DNA of 64,000 bases, taken from an uncultured Oscillospiraceae bacterium (GTDB taxonomy: Bacteria; Bacillota; Clostridia; Oscillospirales; Oscillospiraceae). Shown one piece after another: positions 1-8,120 of this stretch. Positions within the stretch are counted from its first letter, which is position 1. The number at the start of each line of letters is the position of its first letter. The DNA lies in NCBI GenBank assembly GCA_910588635.1, contig CAJUPW010000008.1, positions 11,697-75,696 on the forward strand. The letters are read 5' to 3'. The position numbers and the translations under genes were made by a program. The notes under the pieces were generated by a model, which did no database searches, was not told where the DNA came from, and was given only the letters and a program-made list of their open reading frames with translations.

Positions 1-1
1 A

Positions 2-1561
2 CTGTCAATAATAATATCCCGCGAGTACCTCGAACGCGTAAAACGCAAAAGCTTCATCATCACCACCCTGCTGGTCAACGCCTTCCCGGGCGTGAACCCC
101 AACTGGTTCTCCGGGTTCAACGCCGTGCTCTTCACCATGACCTTCGCCTGTACCAGCAACCATGCCCTGTTTTTGCGCAACGCCATCCGGGGCATTGACT
201 ACAACACGGTGGAGGCCGCCCGGAACATGGGGGCGCGGCCCTTCAAGGTGCTGTGGAAGGTGGTTTTCCCCACCCTGGTGCCCACCATGTTTTCCCTGAC
301 GGTGATGACCTTTATCACCGGCCTGTGCGCCATGTCGGCCCCCACGCTGCTGGGCTACGACTCCATCAACCCGGAGATCGTCCGGCTGGCCGGGTCCTCC
401 ACGGCGGACGAGGCGTTTCCGCAGGCTCGGGCGGCCTTGCTGTCCGTCATCCTGGCCATGTTCACCATCGTCCTGCTGACGGTGTTGTCCTCCTATGAGC
501 GGAAGGGCCACTATCTCTCCGTCTCCAAGACAAAGGCCAAGCTGCAAAAACAGAAGATCGACAATCCGGTGTGGAACCTCCTGGCCCACATCTACGCCTA
601 TATCCTCTTTGTCATCTATATGACTCCCGTGGTCATGATTATCATTTTCTCCTTCCAGACCTACGGGGCCATCCGCATGAAGCGGCTGGACCTGTCCAAC
701 TGGACCCTCATCAACTTCTTCGGCACCCAGGACTACCAGTACCTCACCAACCGGGGCACCTACAAGACCAGGAAGGGGTCCATCTCCGGCCTGTTTGCCA
801 ACGAGGCCACCCTGGGCGGCATCAAGCTCAGCTTCGTCCTGTCCGCCATTGCCGCCGCCCTGGCCTGCGTCATTGTGGTGGCAGCCTGTAACTACATCTT
901 CAAAAAGCGGAATAAGAAGTCGGGCGCCGCTCTGGAGTACTGCCTGCTCTTCCCCTGGCTGCTGCCCACTATCCTCATCTGCTACTCCTACCGGGTCTAT
1001 TTCAACAGCGAGGACGTATGGTATGTGGGGGGCAATAACCTATACTACGCCGAGCACGTGCGGCTGCTGATTATCCTGGCCTACACGGTGGTCAAGCTGC
1101 CCTTCTCTCTACGGATGATTAAGGCGGCCTTCTACGCCATCGATGAGGAGCTGGAGGACGCCGCCCGAAATCTGGGCTCCAGTCCGCTGGTCACATTCCT
1201 CAAGGTGAAGCTGCCCATTATCCTGCCCTCGGTGCTGGCGGTGTTCGCGCTGAACTTCAACGCCCTGTTCACCGAGTACGACATGTCGGCCACCTTCGCC
1301 AGCTCCTACGGCACCACCTATGCCATGGTCATCCAGTCCATGTGCCGGGAGGAGGGGCTGTACGGCTACAATGTCAACGCCTCGGGCCGGCGGTGCGCTT
1401 CCACGGTGTTCATCATGATCGTGTCGGGCGTCATCCTCTATCTGGTCTACGGCGTGGGCGCCCGGGACCTGGGGGAGCGGCTTGAAATCAAAGACCGGCG
1501 GCGCAAGCGGCTGGAAAAAATCAAGAGCTTTGGCAAAAAAGCCAGGGAGGCCCGCGCATGA
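2..1561 (+). CDS. Two-domain ABC transporter permease, iron(III)/polyamine type, 5' truncated
   Basis: Inner-membrane permease of a binding-protein-dependent ABC importer of the AfuB/FbpB kind, with two permease repeats in one chain. Two EAA loops are visible: 'EAARNMGARP' near the start of the visible part and 'EDAARNLGSSP' in the second half, each followed by hydrophobic segments; these contact the ATPase. The C-terminus is basic and cytoplasmic. The frame is open from base 2, so the natural start lies outside the window; a GTG at 92 is only an internal codon. The first ~70 bases encode residues unlike this family (see findings). The stop overlaps the next start (ATGA). Substrate is not determinable from the permease alone; ferric iron is the usual assignment. 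Binding protein and ATPase are not in view. Confidence 0.85.
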   Translation: MSIIISREYLERVKRKSFIITTLLVNAFPGVNPNWFSGFNAVLFTMTFACTSNHALFLRNAIRGIDYNTVEAARNMGARPFKVLWKVVFPTLVPTMFSLTVMTFITGLCAMSAPTLLGYDSINPEIVRLAGSSTADEAFPQARAALLSVILAMFTIVLLTVLSSYERKGHYLSVSKTKAKLQKQKIDNPVWNLLAHIYAYILFVIYMTPVVMIIIFSFQTYGAIRMKRLDLSNWTLINFFGTQDYQYLTNRGTYKTRKGSISGLFANEATLGGIKLSFVLSAIAAALACVIVVAACNYIFKKRNKKSGAALEYCLLFPWLLPTILICYSYRVYFNSEDVWYVGGNNLYYAEHVRLLIILAYTVVKLPFSLRMIKAAFYAIDEELEDAARNLGSSPLVTFLKVKLPIILPSVLAVFALNFNALFTEYDMSATFASSYGTTYAMVIQSMCREEGLYGYNVNASGRRCASTVFIMIVSGVILYLVYGVGARDLGERLEIKDRRRKRLEKIKSFGKKAREARA

Positions 1562-2187
1562 TCCGAAATATTGTGTTTGACATGGGCAATGTGCTCATCT
1601 ACTGGCGGCCGGAGGAGCTGGTTCGGCGGCTGGGCGTGCCGGAGGAGGACCGTCCGCTGCTCCTGCGGGAGGTGTTCGGCGGCGTGAACTGGATTCAGCT
1701 GGACCGGGGAATCGCTGCCCCCCAGGAGGCCGCAGACCGCATATGCCGCCGCCTGCCCCAGCGTCTCCACGGGGCGGTCCGCGAGCTGACCGCGGGCTGG
1801 TGGCGTGGCCCGCTGCTCCCCGTGGAGGGGATGGCGGAGCTGGTCCGGGAGCTGAAGGGACTGGGGTACGGCATCTACCTGCTCTCCAACGCCGGCGTAG
1901 ACCTGCCGAAGTTCTTCCCCCGCATCCCGGGCAGCGAGTGCTTCGACGGCCGTGTGATCTCCGCCTTCCACAAGCTTCTCAAGCCCCAGCCAGAGCTGTA
2001 TCAAATTCTGCTCCGGGAGTATAACCTGAAAGGGGAGGAGTGCTTCTTTGTAGACGACCTGAACATCAACGTGGAGGCAGCCATGCTGGCGGGGATGTCC
2101 GGGACGGTATTCTGCGGAGCGGGCGAGCTGCGCCGCTCGCTGAGAGAGGCGGGAATCCCCGTTTCGGGCGGAGACAGCGCGGGATAA
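1558..2187 (+). CDS. HAD-superfamily phosphatase, YihX-like
   Basis: Cytoplasmic haloacid-dehalogenase-fold hydrolase of 209 residues, subfamily IA with an alpha-helical cap. Motif I is 'FDMGNVL' near residue 8, the DxGNV form of sugar-phosphate phosphatases such as YihX, so the second motif-I Asp is Gly. Motif II 'LLSNAG' lies near residue 104, the motif III lysine is in 'HKLLKPQPE', and motif IV is 'FFVDDLNIN'. Usual family length. The start overlaps the permease stop by 4 bases (ATGA), implying translational coupling. Substrate unknown; glucose-1-phosphate is the precedent in YihX, and this is inference only. Confidence 0.85.
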   Translation: MIRNIVFDMGNVLIYWRPEELVRRLGVPEEDRPLLLREVFGGVNWIQLDRGIAAPQEAADRICRRLPQRLHGAVRELTAGWWRGPLLPVEGMAELVRELKGLGYGIYLLSNAGVDLPKFFPRIPGSECFDGRVISAFHKLLKPQPELYQILLREYNLKGEECFFVDDLNINVEAAMLAGMSGTVFCGAGELRRSLREAGIPVSGGDSAG

Positions 2188-2198
2188 CATTCCGTTCA

Positions 2199-2228
2199 CC
2201 GCCGCGGGCGCTTATGCGCCCGCGGCGG
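2199..2228. terminator. Perfect 13-bp stem-loop after HAD gene
   Basis: A GC-only stem (CCGCCGCGGGCGC with its exact complement) around a TTAT loop, 11 bases after the stop. There is no T-run on the plus strand, so it is either a Rho-assisted terminator or a transcript-stabilising hairpin. Confidence 0.45.
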
Positions 2229-2282
2229 AAAATAATTTGGGCAAGATATGGAAATAGGCTTCCTATTTGGAAGGGAATTTGA

Positions 2283-2288
2283 TATAAT
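2283..2288 (+). promoter_or_regulatory. -10 box (TATAAT) upstream of GGDEF gene
   Basis: A perfect TATAAT 50 bases before the chosen start; the -35 region is poor, so an activator may be needed. It argues for the downstream start of the cyclase. Confidence 0.4.
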
Positions 2289-2337
2289 GATACGCAAAGC
2301 AGCTTGTGTCGGCTGCCCATATTCGAGGAGTGGAGAC

Positions 2338-3264
2338 ATGGAGAAACAGGAAAAAATACTGATTATTGATGACAGCCCGATACAGGCGGAGCGGCTCCGT
2401 TCGATTTTGCAGGACGATTACGAGATTGTGCTGGCCGATACCGCTGAATTGGGGCTGAAATATGTCCGGGAGGGAAGCTGCGACCTGGTGCTGCTGGACG
2501 TGGTCATGCCGGGGATGGACGGCTTTGTCCTTTTGAAGAAGCTGCAGGAGGAGGTCATCACCCAGCACACGCCAGTCATCCTGATTACCAGCCTGAACGA
2601 CGCGGTGAACGAGGAGCGGGGCCTGACCCTGGGGGCGGTGGATTATATCACCAAGCCATACCACCCGCCCATCGTCCGGGCGCGGGTGAACACCCACATC
2701 AGGCTCAGCCGCTACCGGCGGCAGGTGGAGCAGAAGGCTATGATCGACCCCATGACCGGCGCGGCCAACCGACGGGGCTATGACAGCTGCTGCGGCAGAA
2801 AGTGGCAGGACGCGATGCGGCTCAAGTCGCCTATCTCCCTGTGCATGATGGATATTGACAACTTCAAGGCGTATAACGACACCTTTGGGCATCCCGCCGG
2901 AGACAAGGTAATCCGGGCTGTGGCCGGAGTGGCCGCCGACCATCTCAGGCGCAGTACGGACTTCTTCGCCCGGTACGGCGGGGAGGAGTTTGTGGCCATT
3001 ATCCAGGGCAGCGACGCCGAGACGACCTTTGCCCAGATGAGACAGCTGCGCGAGGCGGTGGAGGAGCTGCACATCTCCCACAACCGGGAGGTGTCCCCGT
3101 GGATTACCATCAGCATTGGCGGAGTTACCGTCCGGCCCAAGCCGAGCGACAGTTATGATACCTATTTGAAGATCGCCGATACCATGCTCTACGACGCCAA
3201 GCGCTTTGGCCGCAACCAGGTGGTGTGGTCCAACGAGAGGATGGAGCAGCTTCGGGAGCAATAA
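2338..3264 (+). CDS. Response regulator diguanylate cyclase (REC-GGDEF)
   Basis: Makes cyclic di-GMP from two GTP under control of a phosphorylatable receiver. Receiver about residues 5-120: acidic pair D11/D12, phospho-acceptor D54 in 'LLLDVVMP', conserved K106 region in 'TKPY'. GGDEF domain about 135-300 with active-site 'GGEEF' at 214-218 and an intact RxxD inhibitory site (RSTD, 205-208) five residues upstream, so product inhibition is expected. The ATG at 2338 is preferred because AGGAG lies 7 bases upstream; an in-frame ATG at 2248 lacks support and would put the -10 box inside the gene. It is a close paralogue of the gene at 8121. A PilZ effector follows immediately. The cognate kinase is not visible. 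Confidence 0.93.
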   Translation: MEKQEKILIIDDSPIQAERLRSILQDDYEIVLADTAELGLKYVREGSCDLVLLDVVMPGMDGFVLLKKLQEEVITQHTPVILITSLNDAVNEERGLTLGAVDYITKPYHPPIVRARVNTHIRLSRYRRQVEQKAMIDPMTGAANRRGYDSCCGRKWQDAMRLKSPISLCMMDIDNFKAYNDTFGHPAGDKVIRAVAGVAADHLRRSTDFFARYGGEEFVAIIQGSDAETTFAQMRQLREAVEELHISHNREVSPWITISIGGVTVRPKPSDSYDTYLKIADTMLYDAKRFGRNQVVWSNERMEQLREQ

Positions 3265-3287
3265 ACTCGATTGGGGGTTTGCGTAAA

Positions 3288-3980
3288 ATGGGACTGTTCG
3301 GATTGTTTGGAAAGAGTCCGAGGCAGCGGGAAGAAGAGGAATCCCAGCGCCGGGCGCAGGCGGAGGACCTGGAAATTTACTCCGGAATGCGGGTGGAGGT
3401 GACCTCTGACGACGGCCGGATGTTTCTGGTGGCACGGCTGACCGGCCTGCGGGGGGATCACGCCCAGTTGAGGCCCGCCACAGGGGGGAGCCTGCTGACC
3501 ACACTGGAGGAGCCGGTGCTGGTGACCTTGCGGGGTTACAGCAGCAAGGAGAAAAAGGCCGTGATTTTGAAATGCACCGTGCGCTCCAGCGGCAAGGATG
3601 TATGGCAGGCGGAGCACCTGGTGCTGGTCAAGCGGAGCAATGACCGGGCGTTTTTCCGCATGGGAACCAGTATGGCTGGAAAGCTGGCGCCTCTGGGCCA
3701 GCTGAATGTTCCGGTGGAGGAGTGCCGTCTGCTGAATATCAGCGTGGGCGGCGCCTGTATCAGTACCGGGATCAGGCATAACATTGGAGATAAGTTTTTG
3801 CTCTGGTCAAAGCTGGCCCCGGATTCGGAGGTGATACAGGTGGCTTGCCAGATCGTGCGCATCAATGAACGCAAATATGGAAGCTTTGAGTACGGCTGCC
3901 GCTTCCTGGACCTGAGCGAGGCGGAAGAGGAGCGGATTTTACAGATTATCTTTAAAATGCAGCGGCAAGGGCGGAGCTGA
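3288..3980 (+). CDS. PilZ-domain cyclic-di-GMP receptor, YcgR-like
   Basis: A 230-residue cytoplasmic protein with an N-terminal YcgR-type beta-barrel region (about 28-110) and a C-terminal PilZ domain (about 118-225). The c-di-GMP-binding signature is complete: R120-AFF-R124 and N150-I-S152-VG-G155. Such proteins act on flagellar motors or other surface functions when c-di-GMP rises. The ATG at 3288 is chosen because a GGGGG stretch lies 10 bases upstream and longer forms would overlap the upstream gene. It starts 23 bases after the diguanylate cyclase stop, so maker and sensor of the signal are probably co-transcribed. Confidence 0.88.
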   Translation: MGLFGLFGKSPRQREEEESQRRAQAEDLEIYSGMRVEVTSDDGRMFLVARLTGLRGDHAQLRPATGGSLLTTLEEPVLVTLRGYSSKEKKAVILKCTVRSSGKDVWQAEHLVLVKRSNDRAFFRMGTSMAGKLAPLGQLNVPVEECRLLNISVGGACISTGIRHNIGDKFLLWSKLAPDSEVIQVACQIVRINERKYGSFEYGCRFLDLSEAEEERILQIIFKMQRQGRS

Positions 3981-4055
3981 GCTTCCGACAGCGGGAGGTA
4001 CGGCATAAAAAAGCGCCGCGCTCCTTTGGTTTTTTATGGAATTAGAAGAAAAGTA

Positions 4056-4085
4056 TTGAATTACCGGCTTGTCCTATGTTATACT
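4056..4085 (+). promoter_or_regulatory. Sigma-A-like promoter of chemoreceptor gene
   Basis: TTGAAT, 18-base spacer, TATACT, ending 49 bases before the chemoreceptor start. No sigma-D motility promoter was recognised. Confidence 0.5.
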
Positions 4086-4134
4086 GTTCTTACTGCCATC
4101 TGTGATACTTTAAAATGAAGTGAGGATGTTACTG

Positions 4135-5781
4135 ATGCGTAAAAGTATTAAGAAAATGGTATTTTACCGGGTTGCCGCTGCTCTGCTGTCCATTCTGCTG
4201 TTCAGCGGGGTAACCACTTTCAATCTGATTCGGATTGAGAAGATGCAGGAGAGAAGCGCACAGACCGTCAGCGTACTGAGCCGGGCCCAGAGCGCGGAGG
4301 TCGCCCACTACAAGTGGTCCAGCAATCTGAGCAAAGCCCTGTACGCAAACGGAGAGTTCCCGGGCACGGACGATACCAAGTGCGTTCTGGGTCAGTGGAT
4401 CTACGGCGAGGCTGGCACGGACGACCAGACAATCCTGGCCTTGCGTGACGAGATCAAGCCCATGCACAAGGAGCTGCATCAGTCTGTGACTGAGGTGAAG
4501 GACATGATGGCTGTCAGTCCGGCCAGCGCCCAGAACTACTATCAGGAGACCATTCAGGCCAACCTGACCGCCCTGGTGGGCAAGCTGGATCAGGTGATCG
4601 AGCAAGGGACCACCCTCAATAACGAGAATACCGAGAAAATGAACACCACGATTATGATGATGCAGGCCATTACCGCCGTCTGCCTGGTGCTGGCGCTGTT
4701 CTGCCTCGTCAGCCTGGTGATGTATGTGCTCAAGAGTGTCCTTGCTCCCATTCTGCACATCACCCGGCAGGTTCAGCCTCTCCAGGAGGGCCATCTGGAC
4801 CTGGTTCTGGACCATAATACCAACGATGAGCTGGGCGATCTGTCCAATACCCTGGGGAAGTCCATGGAGCTGATCCGGGGCTACATATGGGACCTGAACC
4901 GGCTGATGGAGCAGCTGGCGGACGGCAATTTCGATGTCAAGACCGCAACATCCTTTATTGGAGATTTCAGCTCCATTGAGGAGTCCATCGACATTCTGAC
5001 GACCCGGCTGTCCACCGCCATCGGCAGTATCTGTGAGGCCCAGGAGAAGGTGACCGGCAATGCCGAGCACCTGTCCAGCGGGGCCCAGTCTCTGGCCCAG
5101 GGGGCCACGGAGCAGGCCAGCGCCGTTGAGGAGCTGTACGCCACCCTGGACACCCTGTCCAGAAGCGCGTCCGAAAATGTAAAGACGGCCGGAGTGGCGC
5201 AGGAGAACGCCAAGCAGACAGGGGAGCAGGTGACCATCAGCGGCCAGCAGATGGAGCAGATGGTTGCGGCCATGAAGGACATCACTGAGGCCTCCCAGCA
5301 GATCGAGAAGATTATCGCCACCATCGAGGATATCGCCTTCCAGACCAACATCCTGGCTCTGAACGCCGCCGTGGAAGCCGCCCGGGCGGGCTCCGCCGGC
5401 AAGGGCTTTGCCGTGGTGGCCGACGAGGTGCGCAACCTGGCCTCCAAGTCCGACGAGGCGGCCAAGGCCACCAAGGGCCTGATCGAGAACTCCGTACAGG
5501 CCACCGGGCGGGGCAGCCGGATTGTCAGCGAGGTGTCCGCCACCCTGAAAAAGACCCTGGACCTGGTGATGCAGTCCAATACGGCCATCGGCGATATCGT
5601 CAAGGCGGTGGAGAACGACGCCGAGTCCATCGCCCAGGTAACGGAGGGCATCGGCCAGATTTCCGCTGTGGTGCAGAGCAACTCCGCCAGCAGCGAGGAG
5701 TCGGCGGCTGTCAGCGCCGAGCTGTTCACCCAGGTACAGGTGATGGAGGGACAGACCAAACGCTTCAAACTCAAGACCTGA
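4135..5781 (+). CDS. Methyl-accepting chemotaxis protein with extracytoplasmic CZB-like zinc site
   Basis: A transmembrane chemoreceptor of 548 residues. TM1 is about 10-30 and TM2 about 178-199, followed by a HAMP region and a signalling helical hairpin whose tip contains 'FQTNILALNAAVEAARAG'. The extracytoplasmic part carries H58-YK-W61, C83-VLGQ-W88, H111 and H115, a 3His/1Cys pattern with the same neighbours as the chemoreceptor zinc-binding (CZB) domain. CZB domains are usually cytoplasmic, so the placement is unusual. The ATG at 4135 is preferred: GTG 4120 and ATG 4126 sit in or next to the AAGTGAGG ribosome-binding site. No CheA/W genes are in the window. Ligand or redox input is inferred only. 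Confidence 0.9.
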   Translation: MRKSIKKMVFYRVAAALLSILLFSGVTTFNLIRIEKMQERSAQTVSVLSRAQSAEVAHYKWSSNLSKALYANGEFPGTDDTKCVLGQWIYGEAGTDDQTILALRDEIKPMHKELHQSVTEVKDMMAVSPASAQNYYQETIQANLTALVGKLDQVIEQGTTLNNENTEKMNTTIMMMQAITAVCLVLALFCLVSLVMYVLKSVLAPILHITRQVQPLQEGHLDLVLDHNTNDELGDLSNTLGKSMELIRGYIWDLNRLMEQLADGNFDVKTATSFIGDFSSIEESIDILTTRLSTAIGSICEAQEKVTGNAEHLSSGAQSLAQGATEQASAVEELYATLDTLSRSASENVKTAGVAQENAKQTGEQVTISGQQMEQMVAAMKDITEASQQIEKIIATIEDIAFQTNILALNAAVEAARAGSAGKGFAVVADEVRNLASKSDEAAKATKGLIENSVQATGRGSRIVSEVSATLKKTLDLVMQSNTAIGDIVKAVENDAESIAQVTEGIGQISAVVQSNSASSEESAAVSAELFTQVQVMEGQTKRFKLKT

Positions 5782-5791
5782 TAAAAAGTTG

Positions 5792-5823
5792 CCGGCGCGG
5801 GCTTTTGGCCCGCGCCGGTTTTT
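5792..5823 (+). terminator. Intrinsic terminator after chemoreceptor gene
   Basis: An 11-bp GC-rich stem (CCGGCGCGGGC and its complement) with a TTTTG loop followed by TTTTT. It also separates the chemoreceptor from the convergent flavoprotein gene. Confidence 0.85.
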
Positions 5824-5838
5824 ATGCTTAAGAAAGTG

Positions 5839-7137
5839 CTAATTCAATCTGTCGTCGGTCGCCGGGTTGTCAATGAGGGTTCCGTCCTCCCCGAAGCGGG
5901 AGCCGTGACAGGGACAGTCCCAGCTGTGCTCGGCGGCGTTGTACTTCAGAGCGCAGCCCATGTGGGGACAGCGGGGCACGGTGGGAGTCAGCAGCCCCAG
6001 GGAGGACTCCAAAGCGTTGACCGCCAGCTGGGGCCGGAGCATCGTCCGGGAGGGAGAGAACAGCTCCGTACAGGGATTTTTCCGGTTCAGAACCAGGTCG
6101 GTCAGGACCTCCGCCGCCGCCATGGAGGAGGTCATGCCCCATTTGTTGAAGCCGGTGGCCACATAGAGCCCCCGGGTGCGTTTGGAGTACGGCCCGATAT
6201 AGGGCACGCCGTCCAGGGTCATGCAGTCCTGAGCGGCCCAGCGGGCCGCCGGCTGGGCATCCGGGTAGCAGTGCCGGGCAAAGCGCTCCAGCTCCGTCCA
6301 GCTGCCGCCCTGTTTGCCCGTCCGGTGGCTGCCTCCGCCCAGGAGGAGCAGATCGCCGTAATTTCGGAAGGACAGCCCCTTTTCATCCTCGTCCAGGTAC
6401 ATTCCCTGAATGTCGGGGGCGTTTTTCAGGGCCAGCACATAGGAGCGGTGCTGGTACAGCTTTAAAAAGTAGCCGCCGTGTTTGTTGAGCACAGGGAAGT
6501 GGGTGGCGATGATGAGCTTGTCCGCTGAAATGGTCCCGCCTGTGGTGACCGCTTTGCCTGGTCCCAGCTCCAGGACCTTGGTGCGCTCAAAAATTCTCAG
6601 CTCCCCGGCGATGGCGGCGATAAATTTCAAAGGATGGAACTGGGCCTGATCCTTGAATTTTACCGCTCCGGCGGTAGGGAAGGGGAGGGGGATGTCCGCC
6701 TGAAATTCCGCCCCGAAGCCCAGCCGCTCCAAGGCGTTCAGCTCCCGGTCCAGCTTTTCACGGCTGTCCAGGGAGTAGACAAAGGCATCCTTCTCCTCAA
6801 AGTCACAGTCCATAGTCCGGCAGAGCGCACGGTATTCCTCCAGCGCCCTCTGGTTGACCTCCAGGTAGAGCCGGGCCCAGTCCGCGCCGAATTCCCGAAT
6901 CAGCTTGCCGTAGATCAGGCCGTGCTGGGAGGTGATTTTCGCCGTGGTGTTTTTGGTGATGCCGCCGCCGATACGGTCTGCCTCCACCAAAGCGCAGTCC
7001 ACCCCCGCCCGGGTCAGCTTATAGGCGCATAAAAGTCCGGCCATACCGCCGCCGATGACGAGCACATCGGTTTTCAGGTCCGACCGGAGGGAATTGAATA
7101 CGGGAAGCTGTGCCGTTTGCGGCCATATGGAGTCCAT
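5839..7137 (-). CDS. FAD-dependent oxidoreductase with C-terminal Rieske [2Fe-2S] domain
   Basis: A 432-residue fusion. N-terminal DAO-type FAD-binding Rossmann domain with 'VIGGGMAGL' near residue 27; the middle is the substrate domain of the DadA/glycine-oxidase family. The last ~60 residues form a Rieske cluster site: 'CPHMGC' supplies Cys and His and 'CPCHGSRF' the second Cys-His pair. It probably oxidises an amine or amino acid and passes electrons through the Rieske centre; the true substrate is unknown. Divergently transcribed from a TetR-family gene 148 bases away, which suggests regulation by that neighbour. Confidence 0.88.
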   Translation of the reverse strand: MDSIWPQTAQLPVFNSLRSDLKTDVLVIGGGMAGLLCAYKLTRAGVDCALVEADRIGGGITKNTTAKITSQHGLIYGKLIREFGADWARLYLEVNQRALEEYRALCRTMDCDFEEKDAFVYSLDSREKLDRELNALERLGFGAEFQADIPLPFPTAGAVKFKDQAQFHPLKFIAAIAGELRIFERTKVLELGPGKAVTTGGTISADKLIIATHFPVLNKHGGYFLKLYQHRSYVLALKNAPDIQGMYLDEDEKGLSFRNYGDLLLLGGGSHRTGKQGGSWTELERFARHCYPDAQPAARWAAQDCMTLDGVPYIGPYSKRTRGLYVATGFNKWGMTSSMAAAEVLTDLVLNRKNPCTELFSPSRTMLRPQLAVNALESSLGLLTPTVPRCPHMGCALKYNAAEHSWDCPCHGSRFGEDGTLIDNPATDDRLN

Positions 7138-7212
7138 CCTGTCACCTCACTGGGGTTAGGATGGCCGTTGTGGCTTGAAATTATGCCTGAAAAGATCAGT
7201 GATAGGAAGGCC

Positions 7213-7241
7213 TTGCCAAAAGGAATAAAATAGTATATAAT
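7213..7241 (+). promoter_or_regulatory. Promoter of TetR-family gene
   Basis: TTGCCA, 17-base spacer, TATAAT in the divergent intergenic region, with the TetR gene 45 bases downstream. Confidence 0.7.
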
Positions 7242-7285
7242 TCTCCCGCGAGCAGATAACAGAAGAAGCGGTTGTATGGAGGAAG

Positions 7286-7891
7286 GTGGTTATTCTGGAT
7301 GATACTAAGACGCGAATTATTCTTGCGGCGATCAAAGCTGTGCGGCAGTACGGCCTGGAGGGAGTTCGCATCCAGAATGTCAGCGAGCTGGCAGAAATTT
7401 CGGCTGGGGCAATTTACCGCCACTTTGACAGCAAGGATCAGCTGCTGGTAGAGTGTTTTACCTACGTTGACAAGCAGGCGGCGGCAATTTTTGAACGCTT
7501 GGAGTTCGAGCCCCAGATCATGCTTACCGACCCGATGGGGGCGGTAAGGGGCCTGTGGCTGCCCTATTTCCGGTTTTGGACCTCCCGCCCGGATGAAACG
7601 GTTTTTTACCACCGTTTTCGGGACAGCACGTTTTTCCCCACATACGACAAAAGCCGGGATGTGACCTATTTCAAGACATTTATTGGAATGGTTGACGCGT
7701 TCAAGAAGGTGTTTCCACGGCTGGACAGGATGAACCAGGATCTGCTGTGGCTCCATGTCCTCGCTTCGACTGTAATGTACGCAAAATATGTGGTAGAGGG
7801 ACTGCTGCCGAACAATCAGGAAACCGAGGACACGATATTTCAGTTGCTGACCACCGGGCTGAGCAGCTATTTGAAGCCGGATGACCTCTGA
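7286..7891 (+). CDS. TetR/AcrR-family transcriptional regulator
   Basis: A 201-residue repressor-type protein. The N-terminal helix-turn-helix is about residues 8-55, with the typical 'GAIYRHFDSKDQLL' recognition-helix segment; the rest is a helical ligand-binding/dimerisation domain rich in aromatic residues. The start codon is uncertain: GTG 7286 lies only a few bases after GGAGGAAGG, and a CTG at 7295 has better spacing. It sits head-to-head with the Rieske flavoprotein gene, the commonest TetR target arrangement. Ligand unknown. The 229 bases to the next gene (7892-8120) show no recognisable element. Confidence 0.85.
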   Translation: MVILDDTKTRIILAAIKAVRQYGLEGVRIQNVSELAEISAGAIYRHFDSKDQLLVECFTYVDKQAAAIFERLEFEPQIMLTDPMGAVRGLWLPYFRFWTSRPDETVFYHRFRDSTFFPTYDKSRDVTYFKTFIGMVDAFKKVFPRLDRMNQDLLWLHVLASTVMYAKYVVEGLLPNNQETEDTIFQLLTTGLSSYLKPDDL

Positions 7892-8120
7892 AATTAGTGG
7901 GAAAATGGACGTATACCGCTGAAAAAGGGGCCATTTTTATCCGTATGATAATGAATATTTACTTGGCTTGAGGCAATCGTTCTTCTATTCAGGCACAAGC
8001 AGATATGGTAATTATGGTATTAAGGTTTTCTGACGCGGAACAGCGGAAATTTATGGTGTGAAGATGCGCATGTGGATTGGTTCAGTGGTTCCTTAAGTAA
8101 ACATAGTAGGGAGTGCAGTT

